Positions 1 through 11,650 of a DNA stretch of 64,000 bases are shown here, piece by piece. The stretch comes from Locusta migratoria. Lineage: Eukaryota > Arthropoda > Insecta > Orthoptera > Acrididae. A model generated the notes under the pieces. It ran no database searches and was not told the origin of the DNA. It worked only from the letters and a program-made list of their open reading frames with translations. Position numbers and translations under genes: made by a program. Every line of letters starts with the position of its first letter. Positions within the stretch are counted from its first letter, which is position 1. The DNA lies in NCBI GenBank assembly GCA_026315105.1, contig CM048750.1, forward strand, positions 74,879,297 through 74,943,296. The letters are read 5' to 3'.

Positions 1-99
1 TCTTTACTACCAATATTATTGCAAACACGTTTTGGAAGTGGCATATCTACTTACACAAGTAAATGTACCTGTGAAGTGATATCCGTCTATAGGAAATAG

Positions 100-293
100 T
101 TCAAATGTTTGTATAGCTTCTGGGACTTAACTACGGGGTCATCAGTCCCTAAACTTACAAACTACTTATGAACTAGCTACAACTAAGGACGGCACAAATA
201 TCCATGCCCGAGGCGGGCTTCGAACCCCCGACCGTAGTGGCCGTGCAGACCGTGACTGAAGCACCTCAGACTCCTCGGCCACCGCGGCCGGCC
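100..293 (-). mobile_element. SINE group A copy
   Basis: Near-complete group A SINE on the minus strand. In this orientation it starts with the tail (tcaaatgtttgtatagcttc), passes the conserved block around gggtcatcagtccctaaac, and ends with the tRNA-like B box (ttcgaaccc) and head (ccaccgcggccggcc). One base differs from the usual ggggggattcgaaccc box (gcgggcttcgaaccc). Confidence 0.85.
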
Positions 294-1927
294 AGGAAGT
301 AGTTCTAGGGATATAATGTCATAAATAATTAGATGCGTCCTTAGCAAGGAGTGCAAATTACTCTCCTAGAATCATCCAGCGTTTCACTTAGTTAGCGCTA
401 TGATTCGTTCTTTTCTTTTTTCAATATTTATTTTTCAAATTCCTTTCCTGATTGGGTAGACGACGAAAGAGGACCCCGTTGGTGCTTTATATTGGCAGTT
501 GTAATGTGTTACGACGTTTCATTTCAGCATGCATTTCGCTACAGAGTGAAAATTAATTCTGAGAGCAAGAGAAATATGTCTGTGTATTCATGACAGGCGG
601 AGTTTCGCTTACATCCCTTCAGAGAAGCCTGTAGTATAAAATGATTTGAGACCATCTCATAAGGAAGTCGTACGTTCTGACGTTTTTACTGGCGCCACTG
701 CGTCTCAACAGAAACTGTATCGTCGTGGCAGGTTAGCGGCGTCTCAGCTTCTCGTAAGGGTGATTAATATCGCTAACGGCACCACCGAGCATTTACTGCC
801 CTGTTCTAGTACCGAATAGCACAACGGCTTTTGCGCCCTTCTTTCTGTGCAGCGTACCGTTAGCGCTAATTACCTCTCTGTGTGTAAAGCAGGAGCGAGC
901 GTATTGCCTATAGTTCCCTTTTTGCTGGCTTTTTCTTTGTTGTTTGCGAAGAACTAAAACTTTTGCAGTTGTTACTGAACGACTTTGCCTTAACTGCGGC
1001 TCTTTAGACGATTAACCGCGATATTCTTCAGCGCGAGAACCTTCCACAACACTTCGCAATATATCTTTTAACACCTCTTAGCTGTCTCTTCAGAAAATAA
1101 ACGGGGGCACTAACATTACTTAGTAATTAGTTTCCTCGTGTTACTGCACGGATAAAGGTAGTTGGCCTTTGCCAGTTGGCGTTTTGACTGCTCCCGCTAG
1201 CCAACACCAAATGGAGAACAAGTCTCAATGTGTTGCAACTTCAGCAAGGCAAAGCATTGTGTCCACCTGTTTTTATGTAGAAAAAGTTTCGACAGGCGAA
1301 ATTTTCGCGGATTTTCAGCGTATAATGTAAATCTGTTACAAAGTAAAACAAAGTACAGTTTTTTTTATATAAAATGAGATCTGACTGTATTGCGAGGACA
1401 CTTTTGGGTATTATTTCTCTCGTTTCTTACCGTGTCAATTCTGTGTAAAATATCGACTACCACCGTCGACTTTACAGGAGCAGCAGTCAATTGCGCAAGG
1501 TAAGGTAAGGCAGTCAACAATCCGAAGACTGAACACACACAGTGCTTTACTAGGCACGGTCTTGTTTCAAGGTGGTATGCCGTTACGTTCCTCCGACCTT
1601 AGAACTGACTTACCCAATCAGTAATACGGTAACCTACAGTTTATCGTGGGGTCCTAAATACGGTGCTACAGGATATTTTTCACATGAGCAACACTGCCAG
1701 AGGTGAAAGAAGTGGAAAGTGAGAGATAAAAACCCCAGTACCTGGCGGGAATCGAACTCGCGATTTTGGAATTTATAGTTCGGCACTCTACTACTGTGCT
1801 ATTGAGTCGATTGCGTAGGAAAGGTAAATCAACGGACCAGCAAAATTTACACACAAATACCCTTAGCATTTCTTTGAATGAAAACATTTAGTAAAGGCTT
1901 TACCTCGATTGTTGTTTGAAACTGAGT
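294..1927. other. No gene recognised; one tRNA-like remnant
   Basis: Mostly unique-looking, moderately AT-rich sequence without a convincing exon. At 1738-1812 a minus-strand tRNA-like remnant has a B-box-like core (ggcgggaatcgaactcgcg) and is probably a decayed SINE head rather than a working tRNA gene. Confidence 0.4.
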
Positions 1928-2093
1928 AAAAACACAAGGTATTACTGTTACCAGTCACTTACTTTTATTGTACCCACAACGCGTTTCGAGGTTTTAATGT
2001 CATTCCACCTGATGATGGGGGTATAAACCCTCGAAACGCGTTGTGGGTACAATAAAACTAAGTGACTGGTAACAGTAATACCTTGTGTTTTTA
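1928..2093. repeat. Palindrome carrying a minimal hammerhead motif
   Basis: The left arm starts aaaaacacaaggtattactg at 1928 and the right arm ends with its complement at 2093. The arms are about 60 bp and nearly perfect. The right arm carries the full hammerhead-like module at 2005-2046; the left arm carries only its 3' half in reverse. The layout is head to head, as if two copies of one terminal repeat met at their 5' sides. Confidence 0.85.
2005..2046 (+). ncRNA. Minimal hammerhead ribozyme motif (ACGCGT type)
   Basis: Read 5' to 3': stem I strand CCAC (2005-2008), core CTGATGA (2009-2015), a stem II with a GGG/CCC core, GAAA (2033-2036), palindromic stem III ACGCGT (2036-2041), cleavage-position base T (2042), then GTGG (2043-2046), which pairs with CCAC. 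All core elements of a hammerhead are present. Stem II has a mismatched closing pair, so activity is uncertain. Similar minimal hammerheads are known from Penelope-like elements. Confidence 0.65.
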
Positions 2094-2703
2094 ATCAATT
2101 AATTTCTTTGAGTCAGGCGTTTTGTAAACGAAGGCTTACACATATTCGGTAATAACATTAAACCTCTTGCGGGAATCCGAAATGGAGAGCTTTAGAGTGG
2201 CGCTACAGTTTGGGAGAGTTCGAGACGGACGGGAAGCGAACGACGGTAGCCAAAATGTTAATAACTCTTTCATTCCCACATTATGATTTCAGCTTTGGAA
2301 AAATTAAAATTCAGTGTCTTCTGTGTCAATAGAGTGCACTAAACATCAAAATACGTGTTTTAGAATTTTTGATCGAACTATTTTTTTATATTATGTATTT
2401 CACGTACAACACTGACGTTTGTATAGCTGTATTTTCTTACTTGGGACGTTATTTTATTCATAGTTAACATCGTCATAGCAATGATGCTAGCTTAATCTTC
2501 GCCACAGCACCAAAGACGAGACAATTCGCTGCTGAAATAAAATAACATGAACCACACTCACGCTCACACTCACGGCGAAGTTCAGCCGACAACGTAACAC
2601 ACAACCTCCAAGACGGACAGATTAATGCCTCAAAAGTGGCTACACGCCGTACCAAGCGGCTAAATGTACTAGAAGCCTGTTGTTCATCAACAACAATGTG
2701 ACT
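2094..2703. other. No gene recognised
   Basis: AT-rich sequence. A short stretch at 2170-2256 resembles 23545-23690 (shared gggaatccg, ggcgctacag and gacggga-g-gag phrases), which suggests an undescribed repeat family. No coding evidence. Confidence 0.35.
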
Positions 2704-2707
2704 TTAA

Positions 2708-4117
2708 CCCTCGGGCGGCAGCGCCAATTATTATAACTTCAGCAGCAGCGTGGTGCAGATTTGCTACTAAGTGATCGTAATGACTAAAATAGTTTAATGT
2801 ACAGGTAGAAATATCACATTTGTTAATATCTGAATTAGTATTTCCATTACCTTCCGTGAAACAAATGTAACATTATTCCAAAAGTGGACAATAATCATGT
2901 ATAATACACCCAGCAGTACTATCGTTTCCTCTTTCGGCCCTTCCCTGTAGTTCCTGCCTCTTAGTACACATAATTACCTCATCAATCATATTATCATCTA
3001 TCATGAATGAGAGAGCTTGCGTCTCTGACCTCACGCCCCTTGCGTTCCCTTTTGAACCAGGAAAGATTTTTATGATATTCTTTTTCAGTGTTTCGGAGTG
3101 CTGGTTGTATGGCGTTTTACTACACAGAGTGATACCGCCTTGAGTATCAGATTCATTGCGTCTAAAATCTTGTTCGGGATCGGAACTGGGATTTACATTT
3201 GAATAATAGTATCCTGTTCATGATCTGATGACGAATCTAGACAAAAATCACTAAGATCTTCATTAGTTGTCGAAAGAAGTTCATTTCCTCATCTGTTAGA
3301 CCCATATAACGTCTTCTAGCTCTGAAGATTAAATTATATAGTAGAATAACACACATTTTCACATTGTGTAAGACTTAAAGAGGGATAAAATGAGATTGAC
3401 GAAACTGCAGCATGGATAATCAGGAGAAACTACAGGAAAATGTATCGAGATTTAAACTTCTATTTACGAAATAAATTTAAATTTTTGAGTATTCTAATAT
3501 GTAAGGTGTAATTTATGCCATAAATATTTACTGGGAACTGCCACAAATCTATTTGCAACGAAAACTAGCCGTAACACAAAACAATTCAAATCTACTTACA
3601 TGACAGCCAGCGCGGTGCAAATCTTCTTCCCTTTTGTGTATATAAAATCATAATTAAGTTTATTAAGATCGCTGTACACAATCTATAAGCATCAAGTGTG
3701 TTGATAATACGTTTTGCTTGTGGATATGTGAAAATGTTCCAAAGTATTTAAATTGTAATGTAATGCAGTTTTCGCTTTGTTTCCACTCTTCATGTTGCAA
3801 AATGTACTTCTGTTTTGTCTGTTTATTTAAATATATGTACATTTCCACTGTGTGTTGTAGATGGACACATTGAGTTAACACTCAGAAGGCCAAATAAAAA
3901 AAATAAAAAAAATCTGCTACCAGTGACGTACTCCCTAACAAAACTTTCTTTTGGGTGGACACTTCCGTGCACTAGAAACTCAGAAATACACTAACATCAT
4001 TGTTAAGGCTTAACGGAGGAATATCTAAAGCGGAAATACGGCATCTCCATTATTGTGACAACAGTGAGCATTTGAAGAGAAGTGGTAGCAGATCTGCACC
4101 AGCGCTGCCGATCGGGG
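2708..4117. mobile_element. TTAA-flanked DNA element, piggyBac-like and non-autonomous
   Basis: TTAA occurs at 2704-2707 and 4118-4121. The inner ends are inverted: ccctcgggcggcagcgcc on the left and, in reverse complement, ccccgatcggcagcgctgg on the right. A second inner inverted pair (ggtgcagatttgctac and its counterpart near 4085-4100) follows. TTAA targets with ccc-starting ends are typical of piggyBac-type transposons. No transposase frame is visible. Outside it, another inverted pair (ttgttcatcaacaaca at 2682, counterpart near 4165-4181) hints at a larger or nested element. Confidence 0.5.
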
Positions 4118-4379
4118 TTAAGGGTTTATACACAAAATACAGTATAAATCAGCTTTTAATACGTTGTTGTTGAGGAACAACACTGGGAATGAAAGGGTTC
4201 AGGCGACCGATGATCCCGTCCCTAGAGCAGCTAGAGTCATTCCTTAATTTACCTTTCCTTCTTATTTCCTCACGTCAAAGCTGCAAATTTCACTTTACCA
4301 GCTGGTGGGAGATCGCGGAGGTCATAACTGTGGATGACCCGGATGCGAGTGTATTGACTCTTCACTAATGCACACAGAC

Positions 4380-4740
4380 TGGCGGAAGTCCAGCGCCGGC
4401 ACAACGCCGTAATCACGGGCGATTCTGTTTTACAATTAATTTACGCCTCTTCCTGGCTACGTGCCAATCTGCACGTGCACGTCGCTGTCGGCGGACTGCC
4501 TTTGTGGCCGAGACTGTTAACGTCCGCCGGCAGTAACTGACAGCAGCCATAGGCTCTGCCAACGGTACTCCGCCGGGAACGCAATCAGCGACGCTGCGGG
4601 GTACTGGCCGCCGCTCGCTTGCCGATGCTCGCGCGTCGTAAAAGCTGCCCGAGCACGGCCGCGTCCTGCTCATCCCGCACCTGTTCTAATGGCGCCCTCC
4701 TAGCTGGCGCTCATTACGGAAGAAGTGCGTTTCTAGCCCC
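4380..4740. promoter_or_regulatory. GC-rich unique island upstream of the TfAP-2 exons
   Basis: A CpG-rich block in AT-rich surroundings, about 7 kb before the first recognised TfAP-2 exon. An 86-codon minus-strand frame here shows no known domain and is best explained by GC content. It could be a CpG-island promoter or an enhancer; I see no AP-2-like first exon in it. Confidence 0.3.
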
Positions 4741-5226
4741 CGCAGCGAGTGCGTTTATATGAGAACGCCAGAGGGGTCCATTACACGAAGCGTACCAGCC
4801 CCGGGAGGTATCCTAGCCCTGCGGGTGTCCAAACCGCTACATTCAGATTGCTAAGATTTCTCATCGACATCACCCACCTGAGGCAGCATGGTTTCATATG
4901 GAAGTATAAATTGCTAGCCACCCAGAATACAACAGCTTGAAGCGAACGACCAAATTTTTGTCGAGGGTAAGGCGGCGTAGGCACATCGTATCAGAAAGCC
5001 TAAAAGACTCTAATAACGTATGATACACTAGGTGATCAAAAGTATCTGGACACACTCCTTCCCCGAATTTTTCTTTTCTTCTTTTTTTAATACGTTTTTC
5101 ATATTAGGTGCATTGTGCTGCCACTACTGCCAGGTACTCCATGTCAGCGACGTCAGTAGTCAGTAGTGAGCAGAATGGGGCGCTCTGCGGAACTCATGGA
5201 GTTCGAATGTGGTCGGGTTATTGGGT

Positions 5227-5470
5227 GACCGAGCGAGGTGGCGCAGGGTCACACACTGGACACGTACTCGGAAGGATAGTGGTGCAAATCCATTTCTCGC
5301 CATCCAGATTTAGGTGTTTCGTGATTTTCCTAAATGCCGGGATGGTTCCTTTCAATGGACACGGCCTGTTTCCTCTCCCCCACCCTTACCCAAAAATTCC
5401 GAGAGTGAGTTCCGTCTCTGTCGACGGGACGTTAAACCATAAGCTTCCTTCCTTCCGTTACTGGATGTCA
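5227..5470 (+). mobile_element. SINE group B inserted in the Tc1-like element
   Basis: Starts with a tRNA-like head (accgagcgaggtggcgcag), then the body phrases gatttaggtgtttcgtgatt, atgccgggatggttcctttc and gtcgacgggacgttaaacc. The Tc1 coding text stops before it and resumes after it. The boundaries are approximate. Confidence 0.75.
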
Positions 5471-6097
5471 CTTATGTCGGAAGTCCATACGCAAGTTTTT
5501 TACAGACATCCCTACGTCTACTGTTTCTGATGTCAAAGGGAAATGTAAACGTGAAGCGACACGTACAGCACGAAAGTGTACAGGCCGACCTTTGACTGAC
5601 AGAGACCGCCGACAGTTGAAGAGGGTCGTACAGTATATTAGGCAGGCATCTATCCAGACAATTACACAGGAATTCCAGACTGAATCAGGATCCACTCCCA
5701 GTACTATGACAGCAAGACGGGAGGTGAGAAAACGTCAATTTCACGGTCGAACGGCTATCCATAAGCCACAAATCACGCAGGTCAATGCCAAATGACGCCT
5801 CCCTTGGTGTAAGGAGCGTGAACAGTGGACGATTGAACAGTGGAAAAACGTTGTGTGGTGTGACGAATCACGGTACACATTGTGGCTATCCGATGGCAGG
5901 GTGTGAGTGTTGTGAATGCCAGCATGTGTAGTCCCGACAGTAAAATTTGGAGGCGGTGGTGTTATGGTGTGGTCGTGTTTTTCATGGAGGGGGTTTGCAC
6001 CCCTTGTTGTTTTGCGTGACACTATCACAGCACAGGCCTACATTGATGTTTTAAGCAATTTATTGAAGAGCAATACGGGGATGGCGACTGCATCTTT

Positions 6098-6238
6098 CCG
6101 GTCGGGGGTTCGAATCCCCCCTCGGGCATGGATATTTGTGCCGTCCTAGTTCGTAAGTAGTTCATAAGTAGTTTGTAAGTTTAGGGACTGATGACCCCGT
6201 AGTTAAGTCCCATAGACTTTACAAACATTTGAACATTT
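6098..6238 (+). mobile_element. 5'-truncated SINE group A with a target duplication, inside the Tc1-like transposase
   Basis: The insert begins in the B-box region (cggtcgggggttcgaatccc) and ends with the group A tail (aaacatttgaacatt). It is flanked by a perfect 12-bp duplication, gactgcatcttt, at 6086-6097 and 6239-6250. Removing it restores continuity of the Tc1 text. The head is missing, as expected of incomplete reverse transcription. Confidence 0.9.
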
Positions 6239-6629
6239 GACTGCATCTTTCAACACGATCGAGCAGCCTTTCGGCCTGTGGCGGAGTGGTTACACGACAA
6301 TAACATCTCTGTAATGGACTGGCCTACACAGAGTCCTGACTTGAATCCTGTAGAACACCTTTGGGATGTTCTGGAATGCCGACTTCGTGCCAGGCATTTC
6401 CGACCTACATCGACACCTGTCCTCAGTGCAGCACTCCGTGAAGAATCGGCTGCCATTCTCCAAGAAGCCTTTCAGCGCCTGAATGAAGGAATGCCCGCGA
6501 GAGTGGAAGCTATCAAAAAAGCTAAGGTTGGGCCAACACCTTATTGAATTCCGGCATTACCCAAGGAGAGCGCCGCGAACTTGTAACTCATTCTCAGCCA
6601 GGTGTCCGGATACTTTTTATCACGTAGCG

Positions 6630-8157
6630 CATTTATTACAAACAACTGTATACTCAACTTTGGGCGTTCCAGATTGATACCTCAGAGTTTCCTTGACAGT
6701 CCGTTGTAATTTCTAAGTATAAACGGAAAAACTAGCTGTGACGCACTCCGAAGCGCATTATCATGATGGGGACTATGTTCTGTTAAGCGAGGCTCTCTCT
6801 AACATAATTCACTCTGTCCTGAGTTTGCGCTGGCTATGTAAGTGTAGTCTAGTCCAGGGTTGTCCAACTAAATTTAGGCCAAATTTTCCCTTTTATCACT
6901 GTGGCTTTTGCCACTAGAGAGGTAGGCAATAGGTATTTATACTAAAGTACTGCAAAATTTAAGTGAAATTAAAATTAATGAAAAGCAAATCGATTAAATA
7001 GAGAACTTAATTAGAAAAAGAAGGCCAAATTATGTAAGATACCCTTGAGATGACAGCCTGTTAGCGAAAATCTCCTTTAACATTACTTGCAGATATATGA
7101 GTTTCCGAATAAAGGCATCTGTTGCAGTGCTAACTCGGACAGGTTGGGATATTGATGACCACTAATACATTTATATAAAATTCTAGCCTTCCAGTTCTGA
7201 AGAAAACGTTAGTAGACTATTTCGTAATTTACTTTTAAGTTCAATCAGTTCCATTTGTACCTATAACATGACGTCTTCAGTCTTAGTCTGAAAATAATTT
7301 TGTAGCAGTTTCTGACTGGGCTCTCGATATTTTAAGTCTGAGACTCTTTCCGCAAACACTTTCCCTATTTTTAGCAGCAAAGTTACGTATTTGTCGAAGA
7401 ATTTATATTTAGGTCGGCGAGATATTTAATAGTTATCTCAACTAAAGAATCCTGCCCATTCAACTGTAGTTTTTTTTTCTTTCTTTTTTTATGCGACATT
7501 ATTGTCAAAATGGAGCATACTGCTATATATATATTTGATATCACATATAGTCGTGAAGGAACAGTCACAGTTGAAATTTTTACTGTATATCACCAGTTTC
7601 ACTGCAGTACGGAACCATTTTCAGCTGTATAGAGGGAGAAAAGCGACAAATTAAACTGCGTTAATACGTATTAATAGACATATTTTAAAAGTACCGTTGA
7701 TGCAGGAACTGGAGAAAAGTCGCACAAGGGAATCCTCCCGACCCCCCGAATGGCTGCTATATCCGGGACATGTAATATCAAACAGTTTTCGACCATAAGT
7801 CAGTCCACACCTTAATGCAACAAGGAGTGCTTCTATACTGGTGCTTTATTGCGTTGATCATTTGGCATGCAAAATCAATCTTGATTGATATTTGAAATCA
7901 TAAAATACAGTTGGCATCCTGATGAGAACTTTTGTGACTAATATTATACACACTTAATTGAGACACCGACGTATAGATCAGTCTATTGACAGATTCTGAT
8001 GTGTTTTGATTGATATTTAGACATATTGTGTACAGAACATAGTACAAGTTATTACTGTGTTCTATATCCGTTCCTACAATAATATTTGTACAAACTTACG
8101 ATAAGACAACAACGATTTCCGAAGGCATTATAGTTCTCACGATGTTAACTATATTTT
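6630..8157. other. No gene recognised; one weak hammerhead-like fragment
   Basis: AT-rich sequence without exons. On the minus strand around 7575-7630 a degraded module reads ctgaaaatggt, a loop, then gtgaaactggt, like the hammerhead-bearing repeats elsewhere but with a core change. Confidence 0.35.
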
Positions 8158-8350
8158 TTGCCGCGGTCGATTGGCGGAGCGTTCTTAGGCGCCTCGCTGC
8201 GGAGCGCGCGGTTGCTCGCCTTCGGGGGTTCGAGTCCTCCCTTGGGCATGGGTGTTTGTGTTTTCTTTAACATACGTTACTTAAATTTAGTTTAAGTAGT
8301 TTTAAGTCCGAGGACTGATAACCAACGTAGTTAATTCCCTTTTAAATTCT
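8158..8350 (+). mobile_element. SINE group C copy, diverged
   Basis: Head gccgcggtcgattggcggag, then ctgcggagcgcgcggttgct, B box gggggttcgagtcctccc, and a tail with gaggactgataaccaacgta. Diverged from the other C copies. Confidence 0.8.
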
Positions 8351-8826
8351 TAAGACAAGCTTGTTTTTGCATGCCAAATGATGAGATTAAACTGCCGTGA
8401 TCGGATCTGACATTTAAATTTACTTCTTCACCAACGTTATATTTTGGATGTTACAACTGATAGAAAATGTCCAATCTTGCTTCAATGTGATGCGGTCACG
8501 GCTTAAGTCGTTTTAACTTAACCGTGATATATGTATTGTGACATGCCAACTATAAGATTGGGGACAAGTACATATTAAAAGGTTTCTTCTTTGATGTGTC
8601 GCATGTAAATGACATATTCGATGATGACAGCTAAATCTCCCAAAACAGAACATCTAAATAAAGCAGAACAATAGTCTGATTCACGTAGGAAGGCGCCCCA
8701 GTTTGCAGCCGCTCTGCGCATCCCCCTCCATTATCGCACTGGCAGGCAATAGTATTCATTCTCTAGGCGCGTAGCCATCTGCGAGTTGCCACATCGCTCG
8801 GCCCTTCTCTCCGTGCTTTCCGTATG

Positions 8827-9024
8827 AAATGTTCAAATGTTTGTAACTCAGTGGGAATTAACTTCTCTGGTTATCAGTCCCTAGGTTTACAAACTACTTA
8901 AACTAACTTATGCTATGAACAACAAATACACCCATGCCCGAGGGAGGACTCGAACCTCTGACGGAGAGCAGCGATGCGCTCCGCAGCTAGGTGCCTTGGA
9001 ACGCTACGCCACTTGACCGCCGCC
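8827..9024 (-). mobile_element. SINE group C/A-like copy, minus strand
   Basis: Begins with the tail complement (aaatgttcaaatgtttgtaa), carries the B-box complement ggactcgaacctc and a head complement ending ttgaccgccgcc. The flanks ttccgtat and ttcccgtat look like an imperfect target duplication. Confidence 0.8.
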
Positions 9025-9695
9025 TTCCCGTATCACTCTGCCTCTATGCTCTGCAAGCGCCTTCTTACATGACGCGAACTATTGTCACCTTAGCGTTTTT
9101 TTATTATTATTATTTTTTTTTTACACAATATATCGCATGTAATCTTGTAGTTCGTAAGAGGAAAACGGCGATTAGTCGCAAAATAAATAGTTCCTTATAG
9201 ATGGATTTCTGCTACTTTCTACCCATCATCAGTGTTAAAGCGTATGTCAAGAGGTTCGGTTGAGCTGGAACCCTCACACAGATTTTTTTTTAAATGTTAA
9301 TTAACAATTTATTTTGCTTATGAATTTCTTAAGAGATCTTTATTTGGCATAAATATCTTATACCCGTTGATTTTACATTGATGACTAGTTTCGACTCGTT
9401 AAAGAGTCAATACGAAATCTTAATTGTCCATCATATCATCATAGTGTTGTTAGCTCATCTGAAACGTATGTCTTACCAAGCCTGGACAATTAAGGGGGTT
9501 CCGACGTCAAGCGGACCGCCATGAAGCAGGAGAGACACGACAGGACGTTTTAATTCCCACTCTCTATACTTTTACAGTTAAATTCATTAAACGTTGTCAG
9601 CATAATCTGATAGCAGTGGGAGTTCTAGAACATAACAAAATAATTTATGAAATTCCAACACGTTGGATGGTTTCGGGACAGCAACTTACTATTTT

Positions 9696-9900
9696 TATTA
9701 ATAATTCAAAAAACAAAAAACAAGAAAAAACAAAAAAACAGCCAAAGTTTCACACAGCTGGTTCTCTTTATTGACGACTAGTTTCGGGTGACGACATTGA
9801 GTTGGTTTGACTTGATAATGGGCTCAGGTAAGCCAGAAAATAGTAGTCAACAAAGAGAAATAGCTGTGTGAAATTTTGGCTGTTTTTGAAATTATTAATA
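9696..9900. repeat. Inverted repeat within the large palindrome
   Basis: The left arm runs from aataattcaaaaaac through cagccaaagtttcacacagc. The right arm, 9838-9900, is its complement (gctgtgtgaaattttggctg). At 9783-9792 the minus strand reads cgaaactagtcgtc, another ACTAGT-type stem III. Confidence 0.65.
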
Positions 9901-10468
9901 AAATTTTTTTATTTAGGTGTCAAATTCATTATTTTTCCACTTACTATCGGCTGCGTTTGTTGCTATAGGTACACTTTTCTTCATAAGAGAGATTTTTTCC
10001 ATGAGTTTTACACAACATACAAACCGTGCTAACAGGTGTACGAAACTCTAGAATTTATTTAATTTATGAAAAACTGAATAAGCTGTTACATTTTTTATTT
10101 TATGTTTTAGAAATACCTAAAATTCTATAGTTAACGAAATTTATTTTTACCATAGTTTTTAATATATTTTGGAAATTTATAGAGTTCCATACACCTGTAA
10201 GTACGGTTTGTACGTTGTGCGAAACTCATTGAAGAATCTTTCTTACATATGAAGAAAAATGTACTCATAGCAACAAACACAGCCAATAGTAAGTGATACA
10301 ATAATGAAATTTCACTTCTAAATGAAAATTAGTTTGTTATGTTCTAGATCTCCCACTACTGTGAGTGTGAATTTTTTTCCTAAAAGTACAGACAGTGGAA
10401 ATTAAAATGTCCTGACGTGCCTCTCCTGCGTCAAGTCCGCCCGCTTGTTGTCCTACTCTCATTAACTT

Positions 10469-10502
10469 TTGATGATGACTCTCAAACGAGTCGAAACTAG
10501 TG
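10469..10502 (+). ncRNA. Hammerhead-like motif (ACTAGT type)
   Basis: Core TTGATGA (10469-10475, one base off CTGATGA), stem II GACTC/GAGTC (10477-10481, 10488-10492) with a 6-nt loop, GAAA (10493-10496), palindromic stem III ACTAGT (10496-10501). The base at the cleavage position is G, which should weaken or abolish cleavage. The mirrored copy at 9383-9408 (minus) keeps stem II and has the favourable GTC but a degraded core. Confidence 0.5.
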
Positions 10503-10528
10503 ACCAACGTAAAATCAGTCTACCGGGT

Positions 10529-11330
10529 AATCAAAAAGTCAGTATAAATTAGAAAACTTATTAAATCAGGGAATAATGTAGATAGAGAGGTAAAAATTGA
10601 CACATATGCTTGGAATGACATGGGGTTTTATTAAAACCACATATACCGTTATCAGACCTTTTTTCTTCAAAGAACTGCGTGATTTTGGTTTTGTAACTGC
10701 TACCGTGACGGGTGAGAGGTACGCCGATATGTTACAGAATCGCATCATCCCCATCCTGGCTGATAAACACCTACTGGAAAGTAAGGCTTTTTATGCAGAA
10801 TGGCGCGCCAACTCATATTGCTAGACGCGTGAAAGATCTCTTGCGCGCGTCGTTAGGTAATGATCGTGAGCTCAACCGCCACTTTCGTCATGCTTGGCCT
10901 CCCAGGTCTCCAGACCTCAGTCCGTGCGATTATTGGCTTTGGGGTTACGTGAAGTGGCAAGTGTATCGTGATCGACCGACATCTCTAGGGATGCTGAAAG
11001 ATAACATCCGACGCCAATGCCTCACCATAGCTACGGACATGCTTTACAGTGCTGTTCACAACATTATTCCTCGACTACAGCTATTGTTGAGGAATGATGG
11101 TGAACATATTAAGCACTTCCTGTAAGGACTTCATCTTTGCTTTGTCTTAATTTGTTACGTTTATTATTGCTTTTCTGATCAGAAGAGCCATTTGTCGGAC
11201 TTTTTTTTGAACTTTTTTTTGTTCTAATAAAACCCCATGTCATTCGAAGCATGTATGTCAATTTTTACCTGTCTATCTACATTATTCCGTGATTTATTAA
11301 GTTTTCAAATTTATACTGACTTTTTGATCA
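10529..11330 (+). mobile_element. Internally deleted mariner-type transposon with about 107-bp inverted ends
   Basis: The left end, tcaaaaagtcagtataaatt at 10531, and the right end, complement at 11225-11330, match over roughly 107 bp, including gaatgacatggggttttatt. Between them a + strand frame (10790-11125, C-terminal part) encodes WPPRSPDLSPCDYWLWGYVK and NGAPTH, the aspartate regions of a Tc1/mariner-superfamily DDE enzyme found in insects. The N-terminal half is missing. The frame shifts near 10790. Confidence 0.8.
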
Positions 11331-11650
11331 GATTAGATTAGATTAATACTTGTTCCATAGATCATGTATACGACATTTCGTAATGATGTGGAACGTGTCA
11401 GTTTAGTAAATGTTGTCTATACATGACAATCAATATGTTAAAGACTTTTTATTTACATTTTTTTTATTTGAAGTTTTATCTAAATTCATCTACATTGTAG
11501 AAGGAGTTGCCATTCAGTTCATACTTAGTTGTCTATCTGTCAGACTTTTGATGCTACTCATCCGGTATATAAGCGATCATTGGCAAATAACAACAATTCT
11601 AACAATTACATTCAAGATCGCATCCTGTATAAAAACCTGAATAAGAAGTC
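11331..11650 (+). repeat. Possible LINE-derived tail fragment
   Basis: The stretch gattagattagattaatact, then ttgttccatagatcatg and gatgtggaacgtgtcag, has the look of a dispersed 3' retroelement tail. No frame of note. Assignment is from general familiarity with orthopteran repeats. Confidence 0.3.

Larger units (their letters stand above)
5026..6629 (+). mobile_element. Tc1-like transposon, decayed and interrupted by two SINEs
   Basis: The inverted ends match: cactaggtgatcaaaagtat at 5026 and the complement of gtatccggacacctg near 6600-6629. A TA precedes the left end. Transposase pieces on the + strand include a helix-turn-helix start with LMEFECG-like text near 5190, TVKFGGGGVMVWSCFS (about 5940-5985) and WPTQSPDLNPVEHLWDVL (about 6321-6375), typical of Tc1 DDE enzymes. 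Frameshifts and stops break the frame. A group B SINE interrupts it near 5227-5470 and a truncated group A SINE at 6098-6238. Confidence 0.85.
9368..10520. repeat. Large nested palindrome of about 1.15 kb with hammerhead-like ends
   Basis: Three nested levels of inverted repeat can be seen. The outer ends share cgagtcgaaactagt (minus at 9384-9398, plus at 10488-10501). The middle arms share aagcaggagagacacg and its counterpart near 10420-10440. The inner arms share aacaaacrcagcc and cgaaactc-type phrases (9940-10060 and 10160-10300). A smaller hairpin sits at 9696-9900. Both outer ends carry a hammerhead-type module pointing outward. No coding capacity. Confidence 0.75.
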
